NCBI GenBank assembly: GCA_021325515.1
Contig: JAJPHC010000035.1
Coordinates: 1 to 64,000 of the forward strand
Direction of reading: 5' to 3'
DNA from: Acidobacteriota bacterium
Lineage (GTDB): Bacteria; Acidobacteriota; Thermoanaerobaculia; Gp7-AA8
DNA: 64,000 nt
Shown here: in pieces, positions 36,158 to 44,982 of the stretch
Layout: each line of letters begins with the position of its first letter
Position numbering within the stretch: the first letter of the stretch is position 1
The notes under the pieces: model-generated
Seen by the model: the letters and a program-made list of their open reading frames with translations, nothing else
Databases searched by the model: none
Told to the model about the DNA's origin: nothing
Program-made: the position numbers and the translations under genes

Positions 36158-38440
36158 GATCTCGACGGTCGCAGGATTGCCGGTCAGCTCGGCGAGGCCG
36201 AGGTTCGAGCGGAAGTCCTTCGACTGCTCGAGCTGCAGAACCTGCAGTGGCGGATCGCCGAGACCGATGCCATCCGCCGGCGTGATCGCAGGGATGAACT
36301 GACCGAACGTTCCCTTCGGATCGTTGCTGTACGTGCGGCCCGTGACGATGAGCTTCGCACCGCCGGCCGGTGCGATGACGATCGAGCCGCCCGCACCTGT
36401 CACATTGAAGAGCGTCCGGAGCACGTTGTCGTACGTCCTGATCTCGTTCGCGGCAAGCGTGATCGGCTGCGTGACGGCGCCCGCGACGTTGCCCTGCGGA
36501 TAGAACGTCGCGTTCGCGGACACGGTGAACGACTGGTCGTTGTAGATGCGGATCTCGGAGTGGAAGTTGGAGACGCCGGTGTCGAGCTCCGCCATCCCCG
36601 GCAGCACGTAGCGCGCCGATGCAGTCGATGTCGATGCGGCCGGCGTCGCGAGCAGCGGATCGTTCGTGCCGTTGTCCAGCACCGACGCGTACGCCGTGAC
36701 GCCGCCATTCTGCGAGCTGTTCACGATCTCCACGCGCGCGACATCGAGCGTGATGCCGTTGGCCGCGAGATACGAACCGACCTGCTTGAACTCGAAGGGC
36801 TGGAGCGAATACGGCAGCGTCGCGACATTGACGCCCGCGCTGTTGTAGACGGCGATCAGTCCGCTGGCCGCGAAGCCGAGACCTTCGAGCAGACCGAGGT
36901 TGGTGCGGAAAGCCGGCGACTGCGAGACGTGCGTCAGCTTGAGCGATCCTCCTCCATTCTTCAGCAGCTTCGAGGAAGGCACACCCGGAATGAACTGGCC
37001 GAAGGTGCCGAGGTCGGCGACGGCGTACGTGCGGCTCGAGACATACGTCTTCGCCAGCGCACCCGCGGTGCTGGTGCGCACTTCGATCACGCCGCCGGAA
37101 TTGTCGGAAGGAAGTGCGAAGCCGAAGAAATCGCGCAGCACATCATTGAGCGCCACACTCTGATCGGCTTGCACTGTGATCGACGTCTGGCGTCCAGTCG
37201 TGGTGCCGTCCGTACTGCTCGGCGTGAAGGTGAGTTGATAGGTGATCGCAGTCGGATTCGCATTCACGAGTCGCAGGTCGCTTTGATACGACACGCCCGA
37301 GCCCGCGAGATGCGCGACGCCGGGAATGAGCAGCACATCGCTCGCCGAGCCGCTGGCCTTGCCCGACGGCAGCACCGGAGTGACGACGCTGACGGAGAGC
37401 GGCACGGACGACGTCTTCGCATCGTTCGCAGCGGCGTTGCCTTTCCCGCTGCCGGTGCTGATCGAGATCGTCGCGGTGTTCGCGCCGATCGCGAGGCCTT
37501 GCGTCTGCGCGGTCGCCGTCACCGTGACGCTGCCATCGCTCTTCACCTGTCCCTGCGCCGGAGAGACCGTGACGTACGGCTGATCCGATGATGCAGTGAA
37601 CGGCGCGCCGGGAGGGAGTCCATCGAAGCGCACGTCCTGCGAGACAGGACGATTGTTGTCGCTCGGCACGATGAGATCGAACGACTTCGACACCGGCGCC
37701 TGCTTCGGCAGAACGATGGTCTGCGCCGTTGGTCCGAACGTGCCCGACTGGCAGCTCACGACGCGAACGCGATAGTAGTAAGTCGTCGCGGTGTCGACGA
37801 TGTGATTTCGCGTGGAGACCGGCGCCTGCGATGTGATCGACGTCGCATCGCTGAAATCAGGCTTCGTCGCTTCCTGCAATTCGTAAAGTCCCGACGCGCC
37901 GAACCAGGAGACGGCGTAGTCGGCACCCGATGCGACCGCGCCGGGCGCGCGCAGGGTGACCGCGCACGATGAGAGTGGAATCGGGAAATCGCCCGACCAG
38001 CTGTATCCGAGGTTGCCGTCGAAGCTCGTGTAGTAATTCTCGTAGAGCGCGCGAAAGGAATCGGGCGACTGCGGCGCGACGTGCGGCGTGATGCGAACGG
38101 AGAGAAGAGCGTTTTCGCCCGCGTGCAGCAAGCCATCGCCCGAGCACTTCACACCCGCGACGATCGGGACTCCGCCCGGCGTCGTGGACGCGGTGACCGA
38201 GGCGCAACTGATCGCCGGATTCACGCTGATCAGCGTGACGTCGCCGGAGTGATCGACGCCCCATGTGAAGCTGTACTTGCCGGGACAGTCGGCGAGCGCG
38301 GAACGCGAGACGGTGCAGACGCCTCCCACTTCGAGCGCGATCGTCTTCTCGCACGACACCTGAATCGTGTCGAACACGCAGCCGAAGGCGGAAGCAGAAA
38401 ACAGGAGAAATGAGAACAGAAACCACAGGCGGTGGCGCAT
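35933..38440 (-). CDS. Large secreted multi-domain beta protein
   Basis: The 835-residue protein starts at ATG 38440, after GAGGAGAG. It has a signal peptide (about 1-20, SASAFG), a Cys-rich N-terminal part, a fibronectin-III-like segment (APVSTRNHIVDTATTYYYRVRVV, about 185-230), a BACON-like segment (PFTASSDQPYVTVSPAQGQV, ~280-300), then repeated beta modules. Two or three modules carry the block LIPGVAHLAGSGVSYQSDLRL / VLPGMAELDTGVSNFHSEIRI, also seen in the secreted protein at 15514-16326. It is probably exposed at the surface or released. There is no enzymatic motif. Confidence 0.75.
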   Translation of the reverse strand: MRHRLWFLFSFLLFSASAFGCVFDTIQVSCEKTIALEVGGVCTVSRSALADCPGKYSFTWGVDHSGDVTLISVNPAISCASVTASTTPGGVPIVAGVKCSGDGLLHAGENALLSVRITPHVAPQSPDSFRALYENYYTSFDGNLGYSWSGDFPIPLSSCAVTLRAPGAVASGADYAVSWFGASGLYELQEATKPDFSDATSITSQAPVSTRNHIVDTATTYYYRVRVVSCQSGTFGPTAQTIVLPKQAPVSKSFDLIVPSDNNRPVSQDVRFDGLPPGAPFTASSDQPYVTVSPAQGQVKSDGSVTVTATAQTQGLAIGANTATISISTGSGKGNAAANDAKTSSVPLSVSVVTPVLPSGKASGSASDVLLIPGVAHLAGSGVSYQSDLRLVNANPTAITYQLTFTPSSTDGTTTGRQTSITVQADQSVALNDVLRDFFGFALPSDNSGGVIEVRTSTAGALAKTYVSSRTYAVADLGTFGQFIPGVPSSKLLKNGGGSLKLTHVSQSPAFRTNLGLLEGLGFAASGLIAVYNSAGVNVATLPYSLQPFEFKQVGSYLAANGITLDVARVEIVNSSQNGGVTAYASVLDNGTNDPLLATPAASTSTASARYVLPGMAELDTGVSNFHSEIRIYNDQSFTVSANATFYPQGNVAGAVTQPITLAANEIRTYDNVLRTLFNVTGAGGSIVIAPAGGAKLIVTGRTYSNDPKGTFGQFIPAITPADGIGLGDPPLQVLQLEQSKDFRSNLGLAELTGNPATVEISAIVPGSKVTLSAPVELQGNEFKQLGSVLSQMLPGNVYNARITVKVIAGTGRVTAYGSVVDNNSKDPTYVPAQK

Positions 38441-38472
38441 GGGACTCTCCTCTCTCTTGTCTCGGACGCTGC

Positions 38473-39168
38473 TTACTGTAGCGCATGAAAGCGCCACGAG
38501 CGGACGCCCTCACTGCCGAGCTCGAGCGTGACGCAGCCCTTCCGCTCTCCCCACTCCGCGCTGCTCGTCGGCTCCGTCGCTCCCGGATAAAAGACCGGCG
38601 CATTCGCATCGAGCACCTGATGCCGATGAATGTGTCCGGCGAGCACTGCGTGGAAGTGGCGTGGGATCGCGCGGCGGGGAAGCACGTCGGGGCCATCGCG
38701 GAACGTGAAGTTCACCGGACCGACCGTCGCTCCTTCGACCGATTGATGAAGCGTGAGCAGGCGAATGTCGCCGCGAGGCTCGAGCTGCGGAAAGAGATCG
38801 CGGATCCCGTTCCTCACGCACGGAAATCCGCTGATCGCCACCTCGGCGCCCTTCACGTTGAGATGGAAGGTGCGAGGGTGATCGAAGATGTGAATGCGCG
38901 GATGCATGGCGAGAAGCGGGAACGGAATCGCCGAGCGCTCGTGATTGCCGGGAACGACGAACACCGGCACGCCGCCGTCTGCGATCCGCTTCAGCGGATC
39001 GAATGCGCGGAAGACGAGTCCCGGCTTCACGCGCGAGCGGTAGAAGACATCGCCTGCATGCACGACGAGATCGGCGTCGCGTGCGAAGGCGAGCGCGCGC
39101 TCGTAGGCGGCGAAGTGATGCTCGCCGAGCCCGAGGTGGGTGTCGGAGAGAAGGAGGAGACGGAGCAT
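38473..39168 (-). CDS. SbcD-like metallophosphoesterase, 231 aa
   Basis: From ATG 39168 the protein has all metallophosphoesterase blocks: LLLSDTHLG, VVHAGDVFYRS, VPGNHERS, LTLHQS and LAGHIHRHQ. It resembles the nuclease domain of SbcD/Mre11 and uncharacterised relatives. At 231 residues it lacks an SbcC-binding C-terminal extension, and no sbcC gene is adjacent. The substrate could be nucleic acid or a small phosphoester. It lies 32 bases upstream of the large secreted-protein gene on the same strand. Confidence 0.85.
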   Translation of the reverse strand: MLRLLLLSDTHLGLGEHHFAAYERALAFARDADLVVHAGDVFYRSRVKPGLVFRAFDPLKRIADGGVPVFVVPGNHERSAIPFPLLAMHPRIHIFDHPRTFHLNVKGAEVAISGFPCVRNGIRDLFPQLEPRGDIRLLTLHQSVEGATVGPVNFTFRDGPDVLPRRAIPRHFHAVLAGHIHRHQVLDANAPVFYPGATEPTSSAEWGERKGCVTLELGSEGVRSWRFHALQ

Positions 39169-39256
39169 CGATTCATGGTGGAGCGCGGACATCGCGTCCG
39201 CAAGAATCGGCCTTCGACGCCCTCTGCCGGAGCCGCGCGATTCCACTCCGCGTAGA

Positions 39257-39940
39257 TCACCAGGCGATTCGTTTTCGATCGTGAAAGAAGCCGCCGGTCG
39301 GACCGTTGCCGGGAAGCGTCGCGAGCCAGACGATGCCGTCCGCTCCTTCTTCGACCGAGCGCGGAGCCGACGAGCCTCCCATGTCGGTGCGCACCCAGCC
39401 GGGATCGACGCAGTTGACGCGCGCGTTGCGGAGATCGCTCGCGAAGAGAATCGTGATCGCGTTGAGCGCGGCCTTCGATGCGGAGTAGGACGGCGCATAC
39501 GAAGTCATCGATGAGAGCTGGCCGGCGCCGGAGGAGACGTTGACGACGCGCGCCTGCGCGCTCTTGCGGAGAAGAGGCGCGAGGCGCTTCGTGACGAGGA
39601 ATGGGCCGAAGACATTCGCGCGAAACGTCGCCTCGAAGTCGCTCGCGGGAACGCTGCTCAATGGGCGCCCTTCGTCGAGGAGGATGGCGGCGTTGTTGAC
39701 TAGCACGTCGAGCTGCCGCAGCTCGCGCTCGATGAACGAGCCGAGGGCATCGATGGAGTCTTCGCGCGAGACGTCGAGCTCGTGAGGAATCGAGTCGTGT
39801 CCGATGCGCTTCGCGGCCTTCTCCGCCGACTCGCGGCGGCGCGAGGTAACGATCACGCGATCGCCCCGCGCAGCGAGCTGCCGGGCAACTTCGAACCCGA
39901 TACCGCGGGAGGATCCGGTGACGAGCGCAACGCGTTGCAT
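39257..39940 (-). CDS. Short-chain dehydrogenase/reductase
   Basis: The 227-residue protein is a classical SDR: TGSSRGIG (NAD(P) binding, residue ~8), VNNAAIL, and the catalytic Ser-Tyr-Lys in NVSSGAGQ and YSASKAAL. Arg-rich RR after the second strand suggests NADP preference. It likely reduces a carbonyl group on an unknown small substrate. It is divergent from the alpha/beta hydrolase gene, with 68 bases between them. Confidence 0.92.
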   Translation of the reverse strand: MQRVALVTGSSRGIGFEVARQLAARGDRVIVTSRRRESAEKAAKRIGHDSIPHELDVSREDSIDALGSFIERELRQLDVLVNNAAILLDEGRPLSSVPASDFEATFRANVFGPFLVTKRLAPLLRKSAQARVVNVSSGAGQLSSMTSYAPSYSASKAALNAITILFASDLRNARVNCVDPGWVRTDMGGSSAPRSVEEGADGIVWLATLPGNGPTGGFFHDRKRIAW

Positions 39941-39964
39941 GGTTTTATCCTCTCATTCGCTGTG

Positions 39965-39994
39965 TTGACGCCTCGAGCGCAGCGCTACTACGAT
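39965..39994 (+). promoter_or_regulatory. Sigma-70-type promoter for the alpha/beta hydrolase
   Basis: TTGACG (39965-39970) and TACGAT (39989-39994) are separated by 18 bases. The start codon lies 14 bases after the -10, so the leader would be about seven bases. Confidence 0.6.
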
Positions 39995-40008
39995 CGCGCA
40001 TCCCGCAC

Positions 40009-40974
40009 ATGATCCGCCGCCTGCTCGTCGCTTCGTTCCTTTCTTTGTCAGCCGGCGCCGCAACTGTTGACGTCGTCCTCAACACGCCCACCGGAGCCCT
40101 GCACGGAACGCTCCTCACTCCTGATGCGGGCAACGAGCCAGTGCCGGTGGCGTTGATCATCGCCGGCTCGGGCCCGACGGATCGAGACGGCAACTCGACT
40201 CTGCTGCCGGGAGCGAATGATTCTCTCCTCATGCTGGCCGAGGCGCTGGAGAGAAATGGCGTGGCATCGGTGAGGTATGACAAGCGAGGCGTCGGGGAGA
40301 GCCGCGACGCCGCACCTTCCGAGAGCGAGCTGCGCTTCGACACGTATGTCGATGATGCGGTGGCATGGCTCGCCCAGCTGCGCGCCGGCGGGCGCTTTTC
40401 GTCCGTGCATGTCGTCGGGCACAGCGAAGGGTCGTTGATCGCGATCCTCGCCGCGCAACGCGCTGGTGTCGCGCGCGTCGTCTCCATCGCGGGCGCAGGC
40501 TATCCGGCAGGCGATGTGATCCTGAGGCAGCTCGAGGGCAAAGTGTCGCCGGAGTTGTTGAGCGCGGCGAGGAACATCGTGACGGAGTTGAAGGCAGGCC
40601 GCACGGTGGCCAATCCGCCCGCGGCGCTCAACGCTCTCTTCCGCCCGTCCATCCAGCCGTATCTGATCTCGTGGTTTCGGTACGATCCGGCCGCAGAGAT
40701 CGCCCGGCTCGAGGTCCCGGTGCTGATCGCACAAGGGACCACGGACATCCAGATGTCGCCCGACGATGCAGCACGTCTGGCCGGAGGAGCGCGCAACGGC
40801 ACGCTGCTCGTGATCGAAGGGATGAATCATGTGATGAAGGATGTGCCGCAAGATCCGGCGATGCAGGAGCGCTCGTACAGCGATCCATCGTTCCCGCTCG
40901 ATCCAACGCTCGCGAGCGCAGCAGGAACGTTCATCAACGCCCGGCCGAAGCGGCGCGCGGCACGGCACGAGTGA
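40009..40974 (+). CDS. Exported alpha/beta hydrolase
   Basis: The 321-residue protein has a signal peptide (about 1-18, SLSAGA) and an alpha/beta-hydrolase fold: oxyanion region IIAGSGPTDRDG, RYDKRGVGES, nucleophile elbow VVGHSEGS (Ser ~143), Asp in IAQGTTDIQM and the catalytic His in GMNHVMKD. It belongs to the group of secreted acyl-peptidase/esterase-like hydrolases. The substrate is unknown. It lies just upstream of the initiator tRNA, 96 bases away. Confidence 0.88.
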   Translation: MIRRLLVASFLSLSAGAATVDVVLNTPTGALHGTLLTPDAGNEPVPVALIIAGSGPTDRDGNSTLLPGANDSLLMLAEALERNGVASVRYDKRGVGESRDAAPSESELRFDTYVDDAVAWLAQLRAGGRFSSVHVVGHSEGSLIAILAAQRAGVARVVSIAGAGYPAGDVILRQLEGKVSPELLSAARNIVTELKAGRTVANPPAALNALFRPSIQPYLISWFRYDPAAEIARLEVPVLIAQGTTDIQMSPDDAARLAGGARNGTLLVIEGMNHVMKDVPQDPAMQERSYSDPSFPLDPTLASAAGTFINARPKRRAARHE

Positions 40975-41013
40975 GCGGAATAAGGTCCGCAGGCGGAGAG
41001 TTTGAGAAGGTCC

Positions 41014-41042
41014 TTGACGCACATGCGTCGCATCGCGATAAT
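41014..41042 (+). promoter_or_regulatory. Sigma-70 promoter of the initiator tRNA gene
   Basis: TTGACG (41014-41019) and GATAAT (41037-41042) are separated by 17 bases. The tRNA 5' end lies 28 bases after the -10. This is a near-consensus arrangement. Confidence 0.75.
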
Positions 41043-41070
41043 CGCGGTCCCTTCAGTAACACCACAGTGT

Positions 41071-41147
<77 letters not shown>

Positions 41148-41161
41148 ATGAAAGCCAACGG

Positions 41162-41193
41162 AACCCACTGGAAACAGTGGGTTTCTCGTTTTT
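41162..41193 (+). terminator. Rho-independent terminator of the tRNA gene
   Basis: AACCCACTG (41162-41170) and CAGTGGGTT (41175-41183) form a perfect 9-bp stem with tetraloop GAAA, followed by TCTCGTTTTT. It lies 14 bases after the tRNA. Confidence 0.85.
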
Positions 41194-41251
41194 GTGGCGA
41201 GACATCGTTCAACCGCGCCCAACCGCAAATAGCCCGACCAAACGGTACGTC

Positions 41252-41274
41252 CGCGCAGGATTTCCGCGGGATTT
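41252..41274. repeat. Sub-terminal island repeat, left copy
   Basis: CGCGCAGGATTTCCG and the bases after it match 54457-54479 near the right end of the island at about 20 of 23 positions, in direct orientation. It may be a recombinase arm site or a trace of an earlier insertion. The rest of 41194-41372 shows no gene. Confidence 0.5.
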
Positions 41275-41372
41275 TGGGGCCGCGAAGCAGTCATGAGGCC
41301 GAGCATCACGCCGCAACCTGAGCGCCGCTACCGCGATCCGCGCACTCGAGTATGCGGCTATCACGTGAGCAT

Positions 41373-41401
41373 TTTAGCGTTGATATAGCGTTTGCTATAC
41401 T
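41373..41401 (+). promoter_or_regulatory. Promoter and palindromic operator of the defence operon
   Basis: TTTAGC (41373-41378) and TATACT (41396-41401), 17 bases apart, form a plausible promoter. The perfect inverted repeat TATAGC-GTTT-GCTATA (41384-41399) overlaps the -10. TAGCGTT is also directly repeated at 41375 and 41386, 11 bases apart. The ATG is nine bases after the -10, so the mRNA would have almost no leader. The HTH domain of the first protein is the obvious candidate to bind here. Confidence 0.65.
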
Positions 41402-41410
41402 GGGGGCGCG

Positions 41411-44400
41411 ATGACGGACGACGCGCTCTGGATTCGAAGTTTACGAGACCGGCTGAAGTTGAGCCAGGTGGCAATGGCGGAGGCGTTGGGAGTGTCCTTT
41501 CCCACTGTCAATCGGTGGGAAAACGGGAAATCACGCCCTTCGCCTGTCTTGCGCGAAAAGCTGCGCGAGCTGGCCGCAACTGCCCACGTTGACCGCATCG
41601 CCGAACCAGAGCCGCCCCCTTTCGTGGGTCCGGCGCTCCTTGACTTCACGGCGGACCCGGAGCGCGTCAGAGCGCTTGTCGAGGGAGAGCGGCTCTCGTT
41701 CGGGCACCTCGCGAATCCGGTCTTCGCTACGGAAGTCGCGCGCATCGACGCGCTGCCGCACCAACGGATCGCTGTCTACGACGTCATGCTGCAGCAGCCT
41801 CGGCTTCGATTCCTGCTGGCTGATGACGCTGGCGCCGGGAAGACGATCATGGCCGGCCTCTACATCAGAGAGATGCTGTCGCGCCGGCTGCTGACTCGAA
41901 TCCTGATCGTCCCGCCGGCGGGCCTCGTGGGCAACTGGCAGCAGGAGCTCGCGACCCTTTTTGGCCTCGAATTCCACATCGTGTCCGGGGCGGATGCGCG
42001 CGGCGAGAATCCGTTCGTCGGGCCAAAGAGTACTCGGCTGATCATCAGCGTTGACACGCTCGCGGGCGATCGGATGTTCGCCTGTCTCCGGCGTGAAGAC
42101 ATCCAGCCTTACGACCTCGTCATCTTCGACGAAGCGCACAAGCTCTCTTATGATCGCGGCGCCGACTTTCGCGATCGGAAGACAGAGCGATACAAGCTCG
42201 CCGAATCACTGGCCGGGGTGTCGAACGCTCAACGAAAACTCGGCTGGTCTGCCCACCACCTGCTACTCCTTACCGCCACCCCGCACATGGGGAAAGACTT
42301 CCCTTACTACGCGCTCTGGCGGCTTCTCGAACCGGAAATGGCCGGCACTCCGCAGGCACTGCAGGAGCTGCCGCCCGAAGTGAAAAGGCGTCATTTCATT
42401 CGCCGCACGAAGGAAGAGATGGTCAAGCTCAGCGGCGAACCGCTCTATCCGCGGCGGATGGCCGACACGCTGACCTATGAGCTGACCCGCGGCGAGATCA
42501 GCGAGCAGGCTCTCTACGACCGGATGACGGACTACCTCGTCAACGTCTACAACCGCGCGAAGCTTCTAAACCGCTCCGCGGCCCGACTGGCGATGAGCGT
42601 GTTCCAGCGTCGCCTCGCCAGCTCCACGTGGGCCACTCTGCGTTCACTCGAGCGGCGCGTCGAGAAACTCGACGGCATCATCGAAGACATTCAAAGCGGA
42701 CGGATCACGATCGAAGACATTCTTGCGCGGCAGCGCGACTTCGATGACGCGGATGATGTGCTCGACGCAAAGACGGCCGACGAGGAAATCTCGACGGATG
42801 GCCGCGAAGAGAATGAGGTGTCCGATGAGAAGCTGCTGGGGACGATCATCGCAACGTCCATCGCGGACCTTCTCGCCGAGCGGGAGATCGTCGTCAAGCT
42901 TCGCGATCTCGCTCGCGCTGTGCACGCCGACGGCCGCGAAGCGAAGTTTGAGAGGCTGCGCGAGATCATCACCGACCCGCGCTACATCAACGAGAAGCTG
43001 ATCGTCTTCACCGAGCATCGCGACACGCTCGATTTTCTCGTGCGACGCCTCCACGGCCTCGGCTACACAGGGCAGACGGCCACGATCCACGGAGGCATGA
43101 ACTACCTCGAGCGGCAGCAGCAGGTCGAACAGTTCCGCCTGCCTGCTGCGAGCGGTGGAGCGCGTTTCATGGTCTGCACCGATGCGGCAGCGGAGGGGAT
43201 CAACCTTCAGTTCTGCTGGAACATGATCAACTATGACGTGCCGTGGAATCCGGCGCGGCTGGAGCAGCGGATGGGGCGTATCCACCGCTACGGCCAGGCC
43301 CATGATCCCGTAGTGATTCTCAACCTCGTCGCGCCCGCCACTCGCGAAGGACGCGTGCTGCACGTACTCCTCGAGAAACTCGAGAAAATTCGCAAGCAAC
43401 TCCGCGCGGACAAGGTGTACGACAGCATCGGGCGCATCTTTGCGGGAGTGTCGATCAAGCAATACATGGAGCGCGCCCTTCACGGAGACGTCGCTGGCGT
43501 AGCCCACGAGATCGACGGACTCCTGACGAAGGAACAGGTTCGCGCCCTGTCGGAACAGGAGAAACGGATCTACGGCGAGGGCGGCGATGTGAAGAAGGAG
43601 TTGCCACGGCTTCGCGAGAGCATCGAACAGGAAACCTACTTCCGCCTGCTCCCAGGGTATGTACGGCGCTACCTCGAAACGGCGGCTCCGCTCGCCGGCA
43701 TCCGTCTCGACGGCGACAGTGGCGAATCCTTCACGTTTGCTCCGGCGGAGCCGGCTGCCGCCGATGCAGTTTTAGCCGCTATCGAAACCTATCCGCCGTC
43801 GCAGCGCGCGCGACTCACGGTCATTCGTCCTTCCGACCCGCGCTGGGGAATCTGGGTGCATCCCGGCGAGCCGGTGTTCGACGCTTTCCGCGAGATCGTC
43901 CGCGCGCGCCTCGGCCGCGACGCCCGTACCGGCGCGGTGTTCGCCGATCCTACGGCCGCGGCTCCGTACCTCTTTCATCTGCTGCGCGTGACCATTACGC
44001 GCCGGGCCGACCCGAGTCTCGACGAGCTTCGCAACGATGAGACGATCGAGTGCAGGCTGATCGGCCTGCGTCAGACCGAGAGCTCCGAAATGACGCTCTG
44101 CCCTGTGGAACATCTTCTTCTGCTTCATGGCGGCGCGGGACTTCCGGCCGAGGCGCAGAAACTCGCAGCGATGGCTGAGGAACATCGGGCGCGCGCCGCT
44201 GCGTACGTAACCGAACGGGTCGCGCGGGAGATGGCTGCCGAGCGGCGCTCACGGCTGCTGGCGACGATGGCGGAACGCGAGAACTTTCTGCGGCGTGGCC
44301 TCGACTTCCGGGAAGCCGAGCTCGCGGCAGCACGGGCCAAGCTCGCGCCGAAGGCGCGCGATGGGAACAAGGCGGCGGCTCAACATCTCGCGGAGATCCG

Positions 44401-44980
44401 CGAAGAGCAGAGGCTCCTCGACCGCCGGCGGGAGACCGCGATCGCGGTGCTCCGCCGGGAACCTGAGTTGATCGTGCCGGGCGACGTGGAGTTCATTGCC
44501 CACGCGCTCGTTGTCCCGACATCAGACGCCGAGGCCCGCAAGCGGCACGAACTGAATGTAGAGCAGACGGCGATGGATCTGGTCCGCGCCTACGAAGAAG
44601 CAGCAGGAGCCTCGGTCCGGCTCGTTCATCTTCCCCGTCTCGCTCGCGAGGCGGGGCTGCCCGACAATCCGGGATTCGACATTCTCTCGCTCCGCCCGAA
44701 TGGCGAACGCCGCTGCATCGAGGTGAAAGGCTGCAGCGCCAGCGCGGACATCGAGGTCACCGACAACGAGTGGGCCCGAGCCTGCAATCTCCGCGCGGAA
44801 TACTGGCTCTACGCGGTCTATCACTGTGCGACGCCGGCTCCGCAGATGGTGCGAGTTCAGGATCCATTCGAGAAGCTTCTGGTCCGTCCGTTTACAAAGA
44901 CGCAGCTCATCGAGAGCGTCCGTCAGGTCGGCGGAGTGCGAGTGGCGCACAGGCAGGTGATGGAAGCGGGGGAGATCTAG
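41411..44980 (+). CDS. HTH-SNF2 helicase-DUF3883 fusion protein
   Basis: The 1189-residue protein begins with an XRE helix-turn-helix (about 8-55, LSQVAMAEALGVSFPTVNRW). It continues as an SNF2/SF2 helicase: motif I DDAGAGKTIMA (~140), DEAH box IFDEAHKLS (~238), motif III LLTATPH (~288), C-terminal motor IVFTEHRDTLDFLV (~535) and motif VI RMGRIHRYGQ (~621). A C-terminal DUF3883/PD-(D/E)xK-like domain has GFDILSL...IEVKGC (~1090-1107). It is similar in plan to DrmD-type helicases of DISARM-like systems. The fused N-terminal HTH is unusual and suggests autoregulation at the palindromic operator upstream. The next start is three bases after its stop. Confidence 0.88.
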   Translation: MTDDALWIRSLRDRLKLSQVAMAEALGVSFPTVNRWENGKSRPSPVLREKLRELAATAHVDRIAEPEPPPFVGPALLDFTADPERVRALVEGERLSFGHLANPVFATEVARIDALPHQRIAVYDVMLQQPRLRFLLADDAGAGKTIMAGLYIREMLSRRLLTRILIVPPAGLVGNWQQELATLFGLEFHIVSGADARGENPFVGPKSTRLIISVDTLAGDRMFACLRREDIQPYDLVIFDEAHKLSYDRGADFRDRKTERYKLAESLAGVSNAQRKLGWSAHHLLLLTATPHMGKDFPYYALWRLLEPEMAGTPQALQELPPEVKRRHFIRRTKEEMVKLSGEPLYPRRMADTLTYELTRGEISEQALYDRMTDYLVNVYNRAKLLNRSAARLAMSVFQRRLASSTWATLRSLERRVEKLDGIIEDIQSGRITIEDILARQRDFDDADDVLDAKTADEEISTDGREENEVSDEKLLGTIIATSIADLLAEREIVVKLRDLARAVHADGREAKFERLREIITDPRYINEKLIVFTEHRDTLDFLVRRLHGLGYTGQTATIHGGMNYLERQQQVEQFRLPAASGGARFMVCTDAAAEGINLQFCWNMINYDVPWNPARLEQRMGRIHRYGQAHDPVVILNLVAPATREGRVLHVLLEKLEKIRKQLRADKVYDSIGRIFAGVSIKQYMERALHGDVAGVAHEIDGLLTKEQVRALSEQEKRIYGEGGDVKKELPRLRESIEQETYFRLLPGYVRRYLETAAPLAGIRLDGDSGESFTFAPAEPAAADAVLAAIETYPPSQRARLTVIRPSDPRWGIWVHPGEPVFDAFREIVRARLGRDARTGAVFADPTAAAPYLFHLLRVTITRRADPSLDELRNDETIECRLIGLRQTESSEMTLCPVEHLLLLHGGAGLPAEAQKLAAMAEEHRARAAAYVTERVAREMAAERRSRLLATMAERENFLRRGLDFREAELAAARAKLAPKARDGNKAAAQHLAEIREEQRLLDRRRETAIAVLRREPELIVPGDVEFIAHALVVPTSDAEARKRHELNVEQTAMDLVRAYEEAAGASVRLVHLPRLAREAGLPDNPGFDILSLRPNGERRCIEVKGCSASADIEVTDNEWARACNLRAEYWLYAVYHCATPAPQMVRVQDPFEKLLVRPFTKTQLIESVRQVGGVRVAHRQVMEAGEI

Positions 44981-44982
44981 GC

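Noticed and set aside
42644-43507. 287-codon antisense ORF opposite the helicase
   Set aside because: Shadow frame without motifs; the plus-strand helicase motifs run through the same DNA.
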